Notes: generated by a model not told the origin, from the sequence alone. Positions 1-7,877 are shown, counted from the stretch's first letter. The stretch: 15,369 nucleotides of DNA from Thermodesulfobacteriota bacterium (GCA_030017815.1 JASEGX010000003.1:12714-28082), one strand, 5' to 3'. Translations and numbers: made by a program.

Positions 1-440
1 GCATAAGCTGATTTTTTTGTTTTTGAAATGTTAGGGCAAAGACGATTAAGTAATTGTACTCTCCTTAATAAAGATTCGCCGGGTTTCTGTCAAAGGTGAT
101 TGAAGACGATTCTCTCGATGAAGCCCCCTTATTTTTTAACATGGGTTAACCCTCTGTTTTTTCTTTATATCTCTTTTTACTAAAGAGTAACTTATTTAAA
201 AGACGGCAGTTTGTATAATTAGAGTCAAGACCAATGGTTTCAGGAAGTTATTTATAGAAAACTCCCGGATGGATAAGGTTATCAACACCACAAGATCTCT
301 CCATATCTCTTTTTTCCTTAAGTTTTTAACCTATTTTATGTTTATTTCTTTTTGCATTTGTCGTACATAGGGGGCTGGCAATTTTATTTGAATAATTTAA
401 ATAGGTTTGGCATCATAGGGCTAAAAAGGCGGGCTTAAAA
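1..440. other. AT-rich non-coding region upstream of the HD-domain gene
   Basis: No convincing coding region is seen on either strand in this stretch. It is markedly richer in A and T than the genes that follow. It contains one terminator-like hairpin (about 138-163) and a good -10-like hexamer TATAAT at 214-219 without a convincing -35 box (the nearest spacing-compatible hexamer is TTATTT at 192-197). I see no tRNA, no CRISPR repeats and no riboswitch that I can identify. It probably holds the 3' end signals of an upstream gene outside the window and the promoter of the HD-domain gene. Confidence 0.6.
138..163 (+). terminator. Possible rho-independent terminator
   Basis: A GGG-TTAA-CCC core (143-152) is extended by AACA (138-141) pairing with TGTT (155-158) across a small internal mismatch, and is followed by a T run to about 162. 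The stem is weak and short, so this is only a candidate end for transcripts entering from the left. Confidence 0.3.
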
Positions 441-992
441 TTGGTTTCTATTCCTACCTCTGGGCAATGTCTGGCTTTAATGGACGAATATAAGGTAATG
501 GACCATGTGCGGCAGCATTGCCGTAAAGTGGCAGAGGTCACCCTTTTTATTGCCGACAAACTAATGGCGGGCGGCATCAAGTTAAACATTCCTTTGATAG
601 AAGCCGCTGCCCTTCTTCATGACATCACGAAGATTGAGGCGCTGGAGCAGGGGGAAAATCATGCCGAGACCGGGGCAGACCTCCTTGAAAAACTGGGATT
701 TCCGACTGTAGCACACATAGTAAGACAACACGTACACTTATCAGGGCCGATTCTTGGGACGCCGGTTAATGAAGCAGAAGTCGTCAATTATGCCGATAAG
801 CGGGTTTTGCATACCACTGTGGTCAGTTTGGGGGATAGATTTGATTATATCCGGGAAAAGTATGGGCATGGCGACCCGGTTAGGATAACTAGAATAAACA
901 GGATCGAGGAGGAGACCCGGGAGCTTGAGAAAAAACTTTTTGCTCAGTTGCCCATAAAACCAGAGGAGATGCCGCATTTCCGATCAACTTGA
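441..992 (+). CDS. HD/HDIG-domain metal-dependent phosphohydrolase-like protein
   Basis: A 183-residue protein with the HD superfamily metal-binding pattern: His26, the His60-Asp61 doublet in ALLHDITK, and a later Asp119 in NYADKRV. The family contains hydrolases of nucleotides and phosphate esters, but substrates cannot be predicted from this sequence. No signal peptide or membrane segment is visible, so it is probably cytoplasmic. The start is a TTG at 441, preceded by an in-frame stop at 402-404. An internal ATG at 480 is an alternative, but the residues before it (IPTSGQCLALMDEY) resemble the usual N-terminus of small HDIG proteins, which favours 441. The ribosome binding site is weak. 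The next gene, ddl, begins 40 bases after its stop on the same strand, so the two may share a transcript. The fold assignment is firm; the biochemical role is unknown. Confidence 0.8.
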   Translation: MVSIPTSGQCLALMDEYKVMDHVRQHCRKVAEVTLFIADKLMAGGIKLNIPLIEAAALLHDITKIEALEQGENHAETGADLLEKLGFPTVAHIVRQHVHLSGPILGTPVNEAEVVNYADKRVLHTTVVSLGDRFDYIREKYGHGDPVRITRINRIEEETRELEKKLFAQLPIKPEEMPHFRST

Positions 993-1032
993 GATTTGAA
1001 ATTTGAGATGTCTTAAAGGATATGAGGGTGTT

Positions 1033-1986
1033 ATGGCCAAAGATAAAAAGATAAGGTTAGCCCTGATTGCGGGGGGAGAGTCATCCGAACGAGAGGTTTC
1101 CCTTAAAGGGGGAGACCAGGTAGAAGGCGCACTGGATAAAGACAAGTATGATATTATACGCTATGATCCGGCTTATGACCTGGAGGTTCTGGTTAAGGAT
1201 GCGGGCCGCATAGATGTGGCCTTTGTCCTTCTCCATGGTAAATATGGCGAGGACGGGACTATCCAGGGGCTCCTGGATCTCTTGCATATACCCTATCAGG
1301 GGTCCGGGGTCCTGGGCAGCGCTCTGGCCATGGACAAGGAGTTCTCTCGGACTCTTTATTCTCAAGCCGGCCTGAATATCCCACGTGGTAAGGTCATGCG
1401 GCCGGGTTCTTATAGCGCTGAAGATATCGCCGCGGAGTTCAGACTTCCTGTCGTTATCAAACCTGTAGATCAAGGTTCCAGTATTGGTATGAGTATTCCG
1501 CAGACAGTAGAAGGGGTGAAAAAAGGCCTGACCGAGGCCTTTAAATATAGCCCGCGTGTGCTTGTGGAAGAATATATAAAAGGGGTTGAAATTACCGGCG
1601 GGGTTATAGGCAATGATGAACTGGAGGCATTGCCTATTGTAGAGATCATACCAGGCGAAGGTCACGTTTTCTTTGATTATCAGGCCAAATACCAGGCCGG
1701 AGCTACAAAAGAGATCTGCCCCGCCCGCATCAGCGCTTCATCGACCCAAAATGCCCAGGAATGCGCCGTCACAGCCCATCGGGCCTTGCGATTGAGGGGT
1801 TATAGCCGTACAGATATGATCATCCGCGACAACCGGATTTACGTCCTGGAGACAAACACCATTCCGGGTATGACCAGAACCAGCCTATTACCCCTGGCGG
1901 CCCGGGAGGCGGGGATGGAGTTTTCTGCCTTGTTAGACAGGCTGATTAGGTTAGCCCTGGAGGCCACAGGGAAGGCTGATGGCTGA
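1033..1986 (+). CDS. ddl: D-alanine--D-alanine ligase
   Basis: ATP-dependent ligase that joins two D-alanines for peptidoglycan precursor synthesis in the cytoplasm. The 317-residue length is normal for the family. Recognisable signatures in order are GGESSEREVSLKGG near the N-terminus, LLHGKYGEDG with the following GVLGSALAMDK, the ATP-grasp loop KPVDQGSSIGMS, the EEYIKGVEITGGVIG strand, and the C-terminal metal- and product-binding segment VLETNTIPGMTRTSLLP. An upstream in-frame TTG at 1003 would add ten residues (MRCLKGYEGV) that do not fit the family. The ATG at 1033 with GAGGG just before it is the better start. It follows the HD-domain gene closely and ends 14 bases from the convergent acyltransferase gene, with no clear terminator between them. 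Confidence 0.95.
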   Translation: MAKDKKIRLALIAGGESSEREVSLKGGDQVEGALDKDKYDIIRYDPAYDLEVLVKDAGRIDVAFVLLHGKYGEDGTIQGLLDLLHIPYQGSGVLGSALAMDKEFSRTLYSQAGLNIPRGKVMRPGSYSAEDIAAEFRLPVVIKPVDQGSSIGMSIPQTVEGVKKGLTEAFKYSPRVLVEEYIKGVEITGGVIGNDELEALPIVEIIPGEGHVFFDYQAKYQAGATKEICPARISASSTQNAQECAVTAHRALRLRGYSRTDMIIRDNRIYVLETNTIPGMTRTSLLPLAAREAGMEFSALLDRLIRLALEATGKADG

Positions 1987-2000
1987 GTGCTGAAGGCGGC

Positions 2001-2732
2001 TTACATGTTCCCGGCCCTGATCATCAAGGATTCCAGGGTCTCGCGAAGGCGCGCGGCCAGCACACCTTTCTGGCCAGGCTTGTAATCAGCGGTCTCTATG
2101 GCCTGACCAATCAGGATATTGATATGTCCAGGTCGCACCCACAGGCTGCCACGCGGGAGAACATCTTTAGAACCATGGATAGCCAAGGGGACAACTGGGC
2201 ATCCGGATTTTAAGGCCAGGACAATACCACCCATTTTAAAAGGCAATAGCCGGCCATCGACACTCCGTGTCCCTTCGGGAAATATAAGAACAGATGTCCC
2301 CTCCCGTATTTTTCGGGAGGCTTCTTCCAGGCTTTTTATGGCCTCTTTGGGGTGAGAGCGGTCGATTGGTATGTACCCGATACGACGCATAGCCAAACCG
2401 AATAGGGGTATCTGGAAAAGTTCCTTCTTGGCCAGCCAGCGAAATTGCGCAGGCAAATAAACCAGAACAGCCGGTATATCAAACTGGCTCTGGTGATTGG
2501 CGGCATAAATGTATGGCCGTCCCTGGCGTATGTTCTCCAATCCCTCTACGGTGACCTTTACTCCACATCCCCAGAGGACGATCCTCGCCCAGAGCCGGGC
2601 CACGCGATGCGGGGCATTACCCCTGCGGTCAAAGACAGAACTTACGATGGTTATGACACTGAAGATCGGGGTGATAACCGGCAACCATATAAAAAGAAAA
2701 ACGCTGCGTATGCCGTTGAGTATCTTTTTCAT
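2001..2732 (-). CDS. plsC: 1-acyl-sn-glycerol-3-phosphate acyltransferase
   Basis: Membrane-associated acyltransferase of phospholipid synthesis that converts lysophosphatidic acid to phosphatidic acid. The 243-residue protein has a hydrophobic N-terminal segment at about residues 10-32, likely a membrane anchor. The acyltransferase NHx4D motif is NHQSQFD at 79-85, and the glycerol-phosphate-binding motif is FPEGTRS at 151-157. These are the defining motifs of the PlsC (LPLAT) family. The gene is on the opposite strand from its neighbours, convergent with ddl and divergent from the AICAR formyltransferase gene. The ribosome binding site before the ATG is weak (GCGAG). Other LPLAT enzymes share these motifs, so the exact acceptor is inferred, but PlsC is the most likely. 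Confidence 0.92.
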   Translation of the reverse strand: MKKILNGIRSVFLFIWLPVITPIFSVITIVSSVFDRRGNAPHRVARLWARIVLWGCGVKVTVEGLENIRQGRPYIYAANHQSQFDIPAVLVYLPAQFRWLAKKELFQIPLFGLAMRRIGYIPIDRSHPKEAIKSLEEASRKIREGTSVLIFPEGTRSVDGRLLPFKMGGIVLALKSGCPVVPLAIHGSKDVLPRGSLWVRPGHINILIGQAIETADYKPGQKGVLAARLRETLESLMIRAGNM

Positions 2733-2778
2733 CTCGCTTTTTGTTTTACGAGCCCTTAAAGGCCAATTTTACTGACCG

Positions 2779-2808
2779 AATGTACCTTCTTTTAATTTGA
2801 TAAGTCAA
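2779..2808 (-). promoter_or_regulatory. Candidate sigma-70 promoter for plsC
   Basis: Read on the minus strand, TTGACT (2808-2803) and TACATT (2784-2779) are separated by 18 bases. They lie about 47 bases upstream of the plsC start codon. The match is fair but not perfect. Confidence 0.4.
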
Positions 2809-2832
2809 CGCAAAATTTATCTAATCTTTTGG

Positions 2833-2860
2833 TTGACAATTCTTGCCTAATCACTATTAT
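2833..2860 (+). promoter_or_regulatory. Sigma-70-type promoter for the AICAR formyltransferase gene
   Basis: A perfect -35 hexamer TTGACA (2833-2838) is followed after 16 bases by TATTAT (2855-2860). The predicted transcript start is about 2867, giving a short leader of roughly 45 bases to the ATG at 2912. It is arranged back to back with the plsC promoter candidate. Confidence 0.65.
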
Positions 2861-2911
2861 GGTCTCATTAATCAACGTGTTAAAAAGTAGTTCTACCAAG
2901 GAGAAGGGCCT

Positions 2912-4201
2912 ATGGAAGACTTAAAGAAGATGTATAAGACGATTATGGCCGACCGCTTTCCAGAGGCTATGACCATTACCTTTGGAGATCAGAAATTAAT
3001 TTATCGGAAAAGGACCTGGAAGATACCGGATGAATCAAGGGTTTTTGTGGAGAAAGGGCTGCGCTATGGCGAAAATCCAGGCCAGGAGGCCGCCCTTTAT
3101 GAGCTGGTAAGCGGAAACCTGGTTTGCGGGGAGTGCCATTACATTGAATCGGGGCGAGGTCTGGTAAGCGCTATAACCGAGGCGGATATGATCCAGGCCG
3201 GTAAACACCCCGGCAAAACCAACCTCACTGATGCTGATAATTCATTGAATATTTTGAAATTTTTAACCCGCAAGCCGGCCGTGGTTATCGTAAAACACAA
3301 TAATCCTTGCGGCGTGGCCTATGGTGATACCCCGGCTGAGGCCTACCGGCGGGCGGATCGTGCGGACCGCATAGCGGCCTTCGGCGGGTGTGCGGCCTTC
3401 AACCGGGCCATGGACAAGGAGACAGCGGAGGAAGTATCCAGGCATTACCTGGAGGTGGTGGTGGCTCCGGAGTATGAGGAGGGTGCCGTAGATATCCTGA
3501 AACAGCGTAAAAACCTGCGGATCATACGTATTGGCCGGATGGATCGCCTGGAGGATTATTTAAACGCTCGCTTCGTGGATTTTAAGAGCCTTATGGACGG
3601 GGGCATTATTATTCAGCAGTCTCCAGTCAATGCCATCCGCATCAAGGACGACCTGAAACCGGCCCATACCGTGTACAAGGGACAGGAATATCGGATTACA
3701 AGGCTGCCTACAGAGAGGGAGTACGAAGACATTCTCTTCGGCTGGAGTGTTGAACAGGGAGTTACCTCGAACTCTGTTCTCTACGTCAAGGACGGCGTGA
3801 CTGTGGGCATTGGTACCGGCGAGCAGGACCGGGTCGGTGTGGCTGAGATCGCTGTGTTTAAGGCATATACCAAGCATGCAGACACACTTTGCTTTGACCG
3901 CTATGGTATTCCCTATAAGACACTGGAAATGGAGATAGCAGCCGGCAAGAGGGATAAGGCGGCCAAAGAGGAAATCGACCGGGAGGCTAAGCAAAATCAA
4001 GGCGGCTTAAAGGGTGCGGTCATGGTCTCAGATGCCTTTTTCCCTTTCCGCGATGGGGTTGATGTAGGTATCAAGGAAGGTGTTTCCACCATTGTTCATC
4101 CGGGTGGATCAGATAGGGATTTTGAATCAATTTTGGCCTGTAATGAGGCCGATCCGCCGGTGGCTATGGTCTATACCGGACAGCGGGCATTCAAGCACTA
4201 G
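2912..4201 (+). CDS. Stand-alone AICAR formyltransferase (PurH C-terminal type, no IMP cyclohydrolase domain)
   Basis: Catalyses transfer of the formyl group of 10-formyl-THF to AICAR in the penultimate step of purine synthesis. The 429 residues carry the AICARFT core: RYGENPGQ at 51-58, the catalytic Lys-His pair in KHNNPCG at 128-134, VTSNSVLYVKDG, and the C-terminal SDAFFPFRDGVDVG and IVHPGGS. Ordinary bifunctional PurH is over 500 residues with an N-terminal IMP cyclohydrolase domain of about 200 residues. That domain is absent here, so cyclohydrolase must come from another gene. The start ATG has AAGGAG at 2899-2904. It precedes the THF-dependent C1 cluster whose Fhs and FolD supply its formyl donor, but the sigma-54 promoter between them suggests separate control. 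Confidence 0.9.
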   Translation: MEDLKKMYKTIMADRFPEAMTITFGDQKLIYRKRTWKIPDESRVFVEKGLRYGENPGQEAALYELVSGNLVCGECHYIESGRGLVSAITEADMIQAGKHPGKTNLTDADNSLNILKFLTRKPAVVIVKHNNPCGVAYGDTPAEAYRRADRADRIAAFGGCAAFNRAMDKETAEEVSRHYLEVVVAPEYEEGAVDILKQRKNLRIIRIGRMDRLEDYLNARFVDFKSLMDGGIIIQQSPVNAIRIKDDLKPAHTVYKGQEYRITRLPTEREYEDILFGWSVEQGVTSNSVLYVKDGVTVGIGTGEQDRVGVAEIAVFKAYTKHADTLCFDRYGIPYKTLEMEIAAGKRDKAAKEEIDREAKQNQGGLKGAVMVSDAFFPFRDGVDVGIKEGVSTIVHPGGSDRDFESILACNEADPPVAMVYTGQRAFKH

Positions 4202-4207
4202 CTTTTT

Positions 4208-4242
4208 GGGGTATTTCCCCCGTCATGGGGTACAATGCCCCA
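4208..4242. promoter_or_regulatory. Tandem GGGGTA...CCCC palindromes, possible activator sites
   Basis: Two similar palindromes lie just after the AICAR formyltransferase stop: GGGG/CCCC at 4208-4220 around TATTT, and TGGGG/CCCCA at 4226-4242 around TACAATG. Their centres (about 4214 and 4234) are 20 bp apart, close to two helical turns, and lie about 140-160 bp before the start site predicted for the sigma-54 promoter. That is the usual place for enhancer-binding-protein sites. Neither hairpin has a following T run, so they are poor terminators. The regulator is not known. Confidence 0.4.
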
Positions 4243-4348
4243 CAGGAAAGAAACGCCTGCGGATGTGCTTCCCCGGGTATATCTAAAAATAATTATTAAT
4301 ATCAGTCTATTGTTTTATTAAAGAGTGTTTTCTATATCAGATTATCTA

Positions 4349-4364
4349 TGGCATGGAAGTTGCT
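4349..4364 (+). promoter_or_regulatory. Sigma-54 (RpoN) promoter of the C1 cluster
   Basis: TGGCAT at 4349-4354, five bases, then TTGCT at 4360-4364. The invariant GG (4350-4351) and GC (4362-4363) have the required 10-base separation. This closely matches the sigma-54 consensus TGGCAC-N5-TTGCW. The transcript should start near 4375, about 60 bases before the first gene of the cluster. Confidence 0.75.
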
Positions 4365-4436
4365 GAAAAATAATAGGTTCTATTAAGATTAGGCCCTGAG
4401 TTCTGTAAAAAATGGAAGCCAGAGGGTTGTTAGCCG

Positions 4437-5141
4437 GTGCCCGATCCTAGATATAGCTATATCGCCCTTTGTTCCAGGGATGAAAATTGTACCAACCAGG
4501 TACATGAAGTTACAACTGCCTTCCAGGAGAAGTTCAAAGAGCTGGGTGTTAAGGTAAGCATCCGTAAAATCAAGACCGTATGCAGCGGCCGTTGTAATAA
4601 GGGTGTCTTTGTGGATATTGGCGGGGCTGTATTTTACCACATGGTAAGACCTGATAATGTGGAATCCATTATACAAGATACCATATTGGAAGGAGATGTG
4701 CTTCCCGCCTATTATTCGATTGAACGCTCGTTTGTAGGCGATGAAAAGGTTATATACGATCGGCCTGCCAATGTGCTAATCTATACAGATTCTCAATTTT
4801 GCCTGGCAGAAGGATTGCGGGGCCTGTTACGCAAGAATGGCCTTTCCTCTTGCGGTAAGTGTGTCCCCTGTCGTCTGGGTGTCAAGAAATTAGACCAGAT
4901 ATTATCAGCTTTGCTGGCCGGGAAGGCACGAGTGGATGATGTGGATAGATTGCGGGAATTAGCGCTGGTTATGGATGCCAGTTCCCGATGCGCCTTGGCG
5001 GGTAAGTTCGTGGCGCCTCTTTTTGTAGCTATGGATAGTTTTGGTGAGGAGTTGAACTTTGTCTGTGTATTGAGCGAAGATGCAAGCCGTGTCTGTGAGC
5101 TGAAAGATTCGGGCGGGCGGTGTTTGACCGGGAGTGCTTGA
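4437..5141 (+). CDS. NuoF/HydB-like Fe-S protein lacking the FMN/NADH core
   Basis: A 234-residue protein that joins the two ends of NuoF/HydB-type flavoproteins. Residues 1 to about 95 are a thioredoxin-like [2Fe-2S] domain with Cys12, Cys18, Cys49 and Cys53, ending in the usual VRPDNVESIIQD helix. Residues about 112-205 match the NuoF C-terminal [4Fe-4S] (N3) domain, with CGKCVPC giving Cys139, Cys142 and Cys145, and Cys185 in SSRCALAG. The FMN- and NADH-binding Rossmann core and the SLBB domain that normally lie between them are missing, and the reading frame is intact. It therefore probably carries electrons between partner proteins and does not oxidise NADH itself. The start is a GTG with AGAGGG ahead of it and an in-frame stop six bases upstream. 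It is the first gene after the sigma-54 promoter and ends 35 bases before fhs. Domain calls are firm; the partner is unknown. Confidence 0.75.
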   Translation: MPDPRYSYIALCSRDENCTNQVHEVTTAFQEKFKELGVKVSIRKIKTVCSGRCNKGVFVDIGGAVFYHMVRPDNVESIIQDTILEGDVLPAYYSIERSFVGDEKVIYDRPANVLIYTDSQFCLAEGLRGLLRKNGLSSCGKCVPCRLGVKKLDQILSALLAGKARVDDVDRLRELALVMDASSRCALAGKFVAPLFVAMDSFGEELNFVCVLSEDASRVCELKDSGGRCLTGSA

Positions 5142-5176
5142 GAAGTAGAGAAATCATATAGAGGAGGAGTTTTATT

Positions 5177-6934
5177 ATGGCGCTGGACCCAAGGAAGTAC
5201 AAGGACTGGCAGATTGCTGAAGACGCAGAAAAACGGATGAAAACCGTCTATCAACTGGCGGATGAATTGGATCTGAAAGAGCTTTTACCCTACGGGCATT
5301 ATGTGGCCAAGATTGACGCTGCCAAGGTTTTAGATCGCCTGAAAAAGAAACCGGATGGGAAATATATTGATGTTACGGCCATCACGCCAACTCCCCTGGG
5401 TGAGGGGAAGAGTACCTCTGCTATGGGCTTGGTTGAGGGTCTGGGTAAGAGGAAAAAAAGCGTAATCGGTGCGATCCGGCAGCCCTCCGGTGGGCCGACT
5501 ATGAATATCAAGGGTAGCGCGGCCGGCGGAGGTCTGGCGCAGTGTATTCCGCTTACGCCGTTCTCACTGGGGCTGACCGGAGACATCAATGCCATCATGA
5601 ATGCTCATAACCTGGCCATGGTAGCCCTTACCTCGCGTATGCAGCATGAATTCAACTATTCCGACGACCGTTTGAAGAAGATAGGTTTGAAGCGGCTCGA
5701 TATCGATCCCAAGAATGTGGCCATGGGCTGGATTATGGACTTTTGCGCCCAGGCCTTGCGAAATATCATAATCGGAATCGGCGGGAAGATGGACGGGTTT
5801 CAGATGCAATCTAAGTTTGCCATTGCTGTAAGCTCCGAGGTCATGGCCATCCTGGCCGTATCCACAAGCCTGGCGGATATGCGCGAGCGCATGGGACGGA
5901 TTGTCGTGGCATACAGCCGGAGCGGACAGCCGGTCACGACAAAAGATCTGGAAGTGGACGGGGCCATGACGGCGTGGATGGTTGAGGCCATGAATCCAAA
6001 CCTGATGCAGAGCCTGGAAGGGCAGCCGGTGCTGGTTCATGCCGGTCCGTTTGCCAACATTGCTATCGGGCAGTCTTCTATCGTGGCAGACCGGGTTGGG
6101 CTTAAACTGGCTGACTATCATGTTACCGAGAGCGGCTTTGGCGCCGACATAGGGTTCGAAAAATTCTGGAATCTGAAGTGCCGCTTTAGCGGCCTAAAGC
6201 CCCACTGTGCCGTAGTAGTAGCTACCATACGGGCACTGAAATGTCATGGCGGCGCACCTATTCCGGTTCCGGGCCGTCCCATGCCTGCCGAGTACGCAAG
6301 CGAAAACGTGGGATGGGTGGAAAAAGGTACGGCAAATCTTGTACACCACATCCAGACGGTAAAGAAGGCCGGGATTAATCCCGTGGTCTGCATCAACGCA
6401 TTCCATACGGATACGAAGAATGAAATTGCGGCGGTGCGGCGGCTGGCTGAGGCGGCGGGGGCTCGCGTTGCTCTGTCCAATCACTGGCTCAAGGGTGGCG
6501 ACGGTGCTCTCGAGTTTGCCGACGCGGTTGTGGATGCCTGCGAAGAGAAGACCAAATTCAAGTTCCTTTATGAGCTCAAAACGCCGCTGGCCAAGCGCGT
6601 AGAGCTTATTGCTAAGGAGGTCTATGGGGCCGATGGCGTCAGCTTTGCCCCGGAGGCTGCGGCCAAGCTTCAGGCCATGGAGAAAGATCCGGAGATGGCT
6701 AAGCTTGGCACGTGCATGGTCAAGACCCATTTAAGTCTCTCCCATGACCCGAACCTAAAGGGTGTGCCAAAGGGCTGGACTTTGCCGGTTAGGGATATAT
6801 TGGTTTATAAGGGCGCGGGATTCGTGGTGCCGGTGGCTGGCGCCATCAGCCTTATGCCGGGGACAGGTTCGGATCCGGCCTATCGCCGTATAGATGTGGA
6901 TGTCAAGACCGGTAAGGTTAAGGGACTCTTTTAA
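5177..6934 (+). CDS. fhs: Formate--tetrahydrofolate ligase
   Basis: Activates formate with ATP and THF to 10-formyl-THF, the entry step of the methyl branch of the Wood-Ljungdahl pathway (cytoplasmic). The 585-residue protein has the ATP loop TPTPLGEGKST at 70-80, RQPSGGPTMNIKGSAAGG, and DINAIMNAHNLAM. The C-terminal part contains GAGFVVPVAGAISLMPG. It is slightly longer than the classic clostridial enzyme of about 557 residues because of an N-terminal helix of roughly 25-30 residues. The ribosome binding site AGGAGGAG at 5162-5169 is strong and suggests high expression. It is 35 bases after the Fe-S protein gene and 39 before folD, consistent with one operon. The reaction is reversible, so the gene also fits formate release in acetate-oxidising organisms. 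Confidence 0.97.
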   Translation: MALDPRKYKDWQIAEDAEKRMKTVYQLADELDLKELLPYGHYVAKIDAAKVLDRLKKKPDGKYIDVTAITPTPLGEGKSTSAMGLVEGLGKRKKSVIGAIRQPSGGPTMNIKGSAAGGGLAQCIPLTPFSLGLTGDINAIMNAHNLAMVALTSRMQHEFNYSDDRLKKIGLKRLDIDPKNVAMGWIMDFCAQALRNIIIGIGGKMDGFQMQSKFAIAVSSEVMAILAVSTSLADMRERMGRIVVAYSRSGQPVTTKDLEVDGAMTAWMVEAMNPNLMQSLEGQPVLVHAGPFANIAIGQSSIVADRVGLKLADYHVTESGFGADIGFEKFWNLKCRFSGLKPHCAVVVATIRALKCHGGAPIPVPGRPMPAEYASENVGWVEKGTANLVHHIQTVKKAGINPVVCINAFHTDTKNEIAAVRRLAEAAGARVALSNHWLKGGDGALEFADAVVDACEEKTKFKFLYELKTPLAKRVELIAKEVYGADGVSFAPEAAAKLQAMEKDPEMAKLGTCMVKTHLSLSHDPNLKGVPKGWTLPVRDILVYKGAGFVVPVAGAISLMPGTGSDPAYRRIDVDVKTGKVKGLF

Positions 6935-6936
6935 AA

Positions 6937-6952
6937 ATCTCAAAATTGAGAT
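6937..6952 (+). repeat. Short hairpin between fhs and folD
   Basis: ATCTCA and TGAGAT form a perfect 6-bp stem around AAAT (7 bp if the loop is reduced), followed directly by another partial copy (CTCAGATT). There is no T run, so it is not a typical terminator. The sequence resembles the GAGATTTGAAATTTGAGAT stretch at 991-1009 between the HD gene and ddl. Confidence 0.45.
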
Positions 6953-6973
6953 CTCAGATTTAAGGAGAGAAAG

Positions 6974-7861
6974 ATGGCAGCAAAGATTATTAGCGGAACA
7001 GAGATTGCCAAACAGATTCGGGCGGATTTAAAAGAGGAAGTGGCTAATCTCAAAGCAAAACATGACATCACACCCGGCCTGGCCACTGTCCTGGTCGGTG
7101 ATGACCCGGCCTCAAAGGTCTATGTGGGTCAGAAGGAAAAGGGATGCGCGGAGCTTGGCATCTATTCAGAGAGGATTGATCTGCCTGGAGATACCCCCGA
7201 AGCCGATCTCCTGGCCTTGATTGATAGGTTAAATAAGGATCCAAGGATTAACGGCATATTGGTGCAGTTGCCGCTACCCAAGCATATCGACGAAAGAAAA
7301 GTGCTTTATGCCATTGACCCGGCTAAGGATGTTGATGGTTTTCACCCGGTAAATGTCGGCAAACTCATGATCGGCACCAGATGTTTTCTGCCCTGTACAC
7401 CCCATGGTATCCAGGAACTGCTCATTCGTTCCGGGGTAGAGACAGCCGGGGCTGAGGTAGTGGTTGTCGGGCGGAGCAACATCGTGGGCAAACCCATTGC
7501 CAACATGCTTATCCAGAAAGGGAAAGGCGCAGATGCCACGGTTACGGTCTGTCATACCCGTACCAAAGATATGGCCTTTCATACCCGGAGGGCGGATATC
7601 CTCATCGTGGCCGCCGGCCGTCCTAAGACCGTAACGGCGGACATGGTCAAAGAAGGTGTGGTGGTAATTGACGTGGGGGTAAATCGCATTGGTCAAACGC
7701 CAGAGGGTAAGGCCATCCTGGCAGGGGATGTTGATTTTGAAAGCGTAAAAGAAAAGGCTTCAGCGATTACGCCTGTGCCGGGCGGTGTAGGTCCGATGAC
7801 CATTACCATGCTTATGCAGAATACGGTCGAGGCCGCTAAAGAGCAGGGGCGTGTGGCGTAG
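6974..7861 (+). CDS. folD: Bifunctional methylene-THF dehydrogenase / methenyl-THF cyclohydrolase
   Basis: Interconverts 10-formyl-, methenyl- and methylene-THF using NAD(P), linking Fhs to MetF. The 295-residue length is typical. The active-site lysine is Lys54 in YVGQKEKG. Other signatures in order are QLPLPKHID, KDVDGFHPVNVGKL, PCTPHGIQELL, the dinucleotide-binding VVGRSNIVGKP, and the C-terminal PVPGGVGPMT. AAGGAG at 6962-6967 lies six bases before the ATG. It lies directly downstream of fhs in the same presumed transcript. Whether it prefers NAD or NADP cannot be read from the sequence with confidence. Confidence 0.97.
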   Translation: MAAKIISGTEIAKQIRADLKEEVANLKAKHDITPGLATVLVGDDPASKVYVGQKEKGCAELGIYSERIDLPGDTPEADLLALIDRLNKDPRINGILVQLPLPKHIDERKVLYAIDPAKDVDGFHPVNVGKLMIGTRCFLPCTPHGIQELLIRSGVETAGAEVVVVGRSNIVGKPIANMLIQKGKGADATVTVCHTRTKDMAFHTRRADILIVAAGRPKTVTADMVKEGVVVIDVGVNRIGQTPEGKAILAGDVDFESVKEKASAITPVPGGVGPMTITMLMQNTVEAAKEQGRVA

Positions 7862-7877
7862 GAATAACTGTTTACTT

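Noticed and set aside
1..130. Possible riboswitch (cyclic-di-GMP type) in the first 130 bases
   Set aside because: Only scattered short resemblances; the conserved core and pairing pattern could not be found.
390..425. Second sigma-54 promoter before the HD-domain gene (TTTGGCATCATAGGGCTA)
   Set aside because: The GG-to-GC distance is nine bases, not ten, and the -12 element does not match.
1003..1032. TTG at 1003 as the ddl start
   Set aside because: The extra ten residues do not fit the family N-terminus, and the ATG at 1033 has a purine-rich site just upstream.
4208..4242. Hairpins after the AICAR formyltransferase gene as rho-independent terminators
   Set aside because: There is no T run after either stem on either strand; the T run is on the wrong side.
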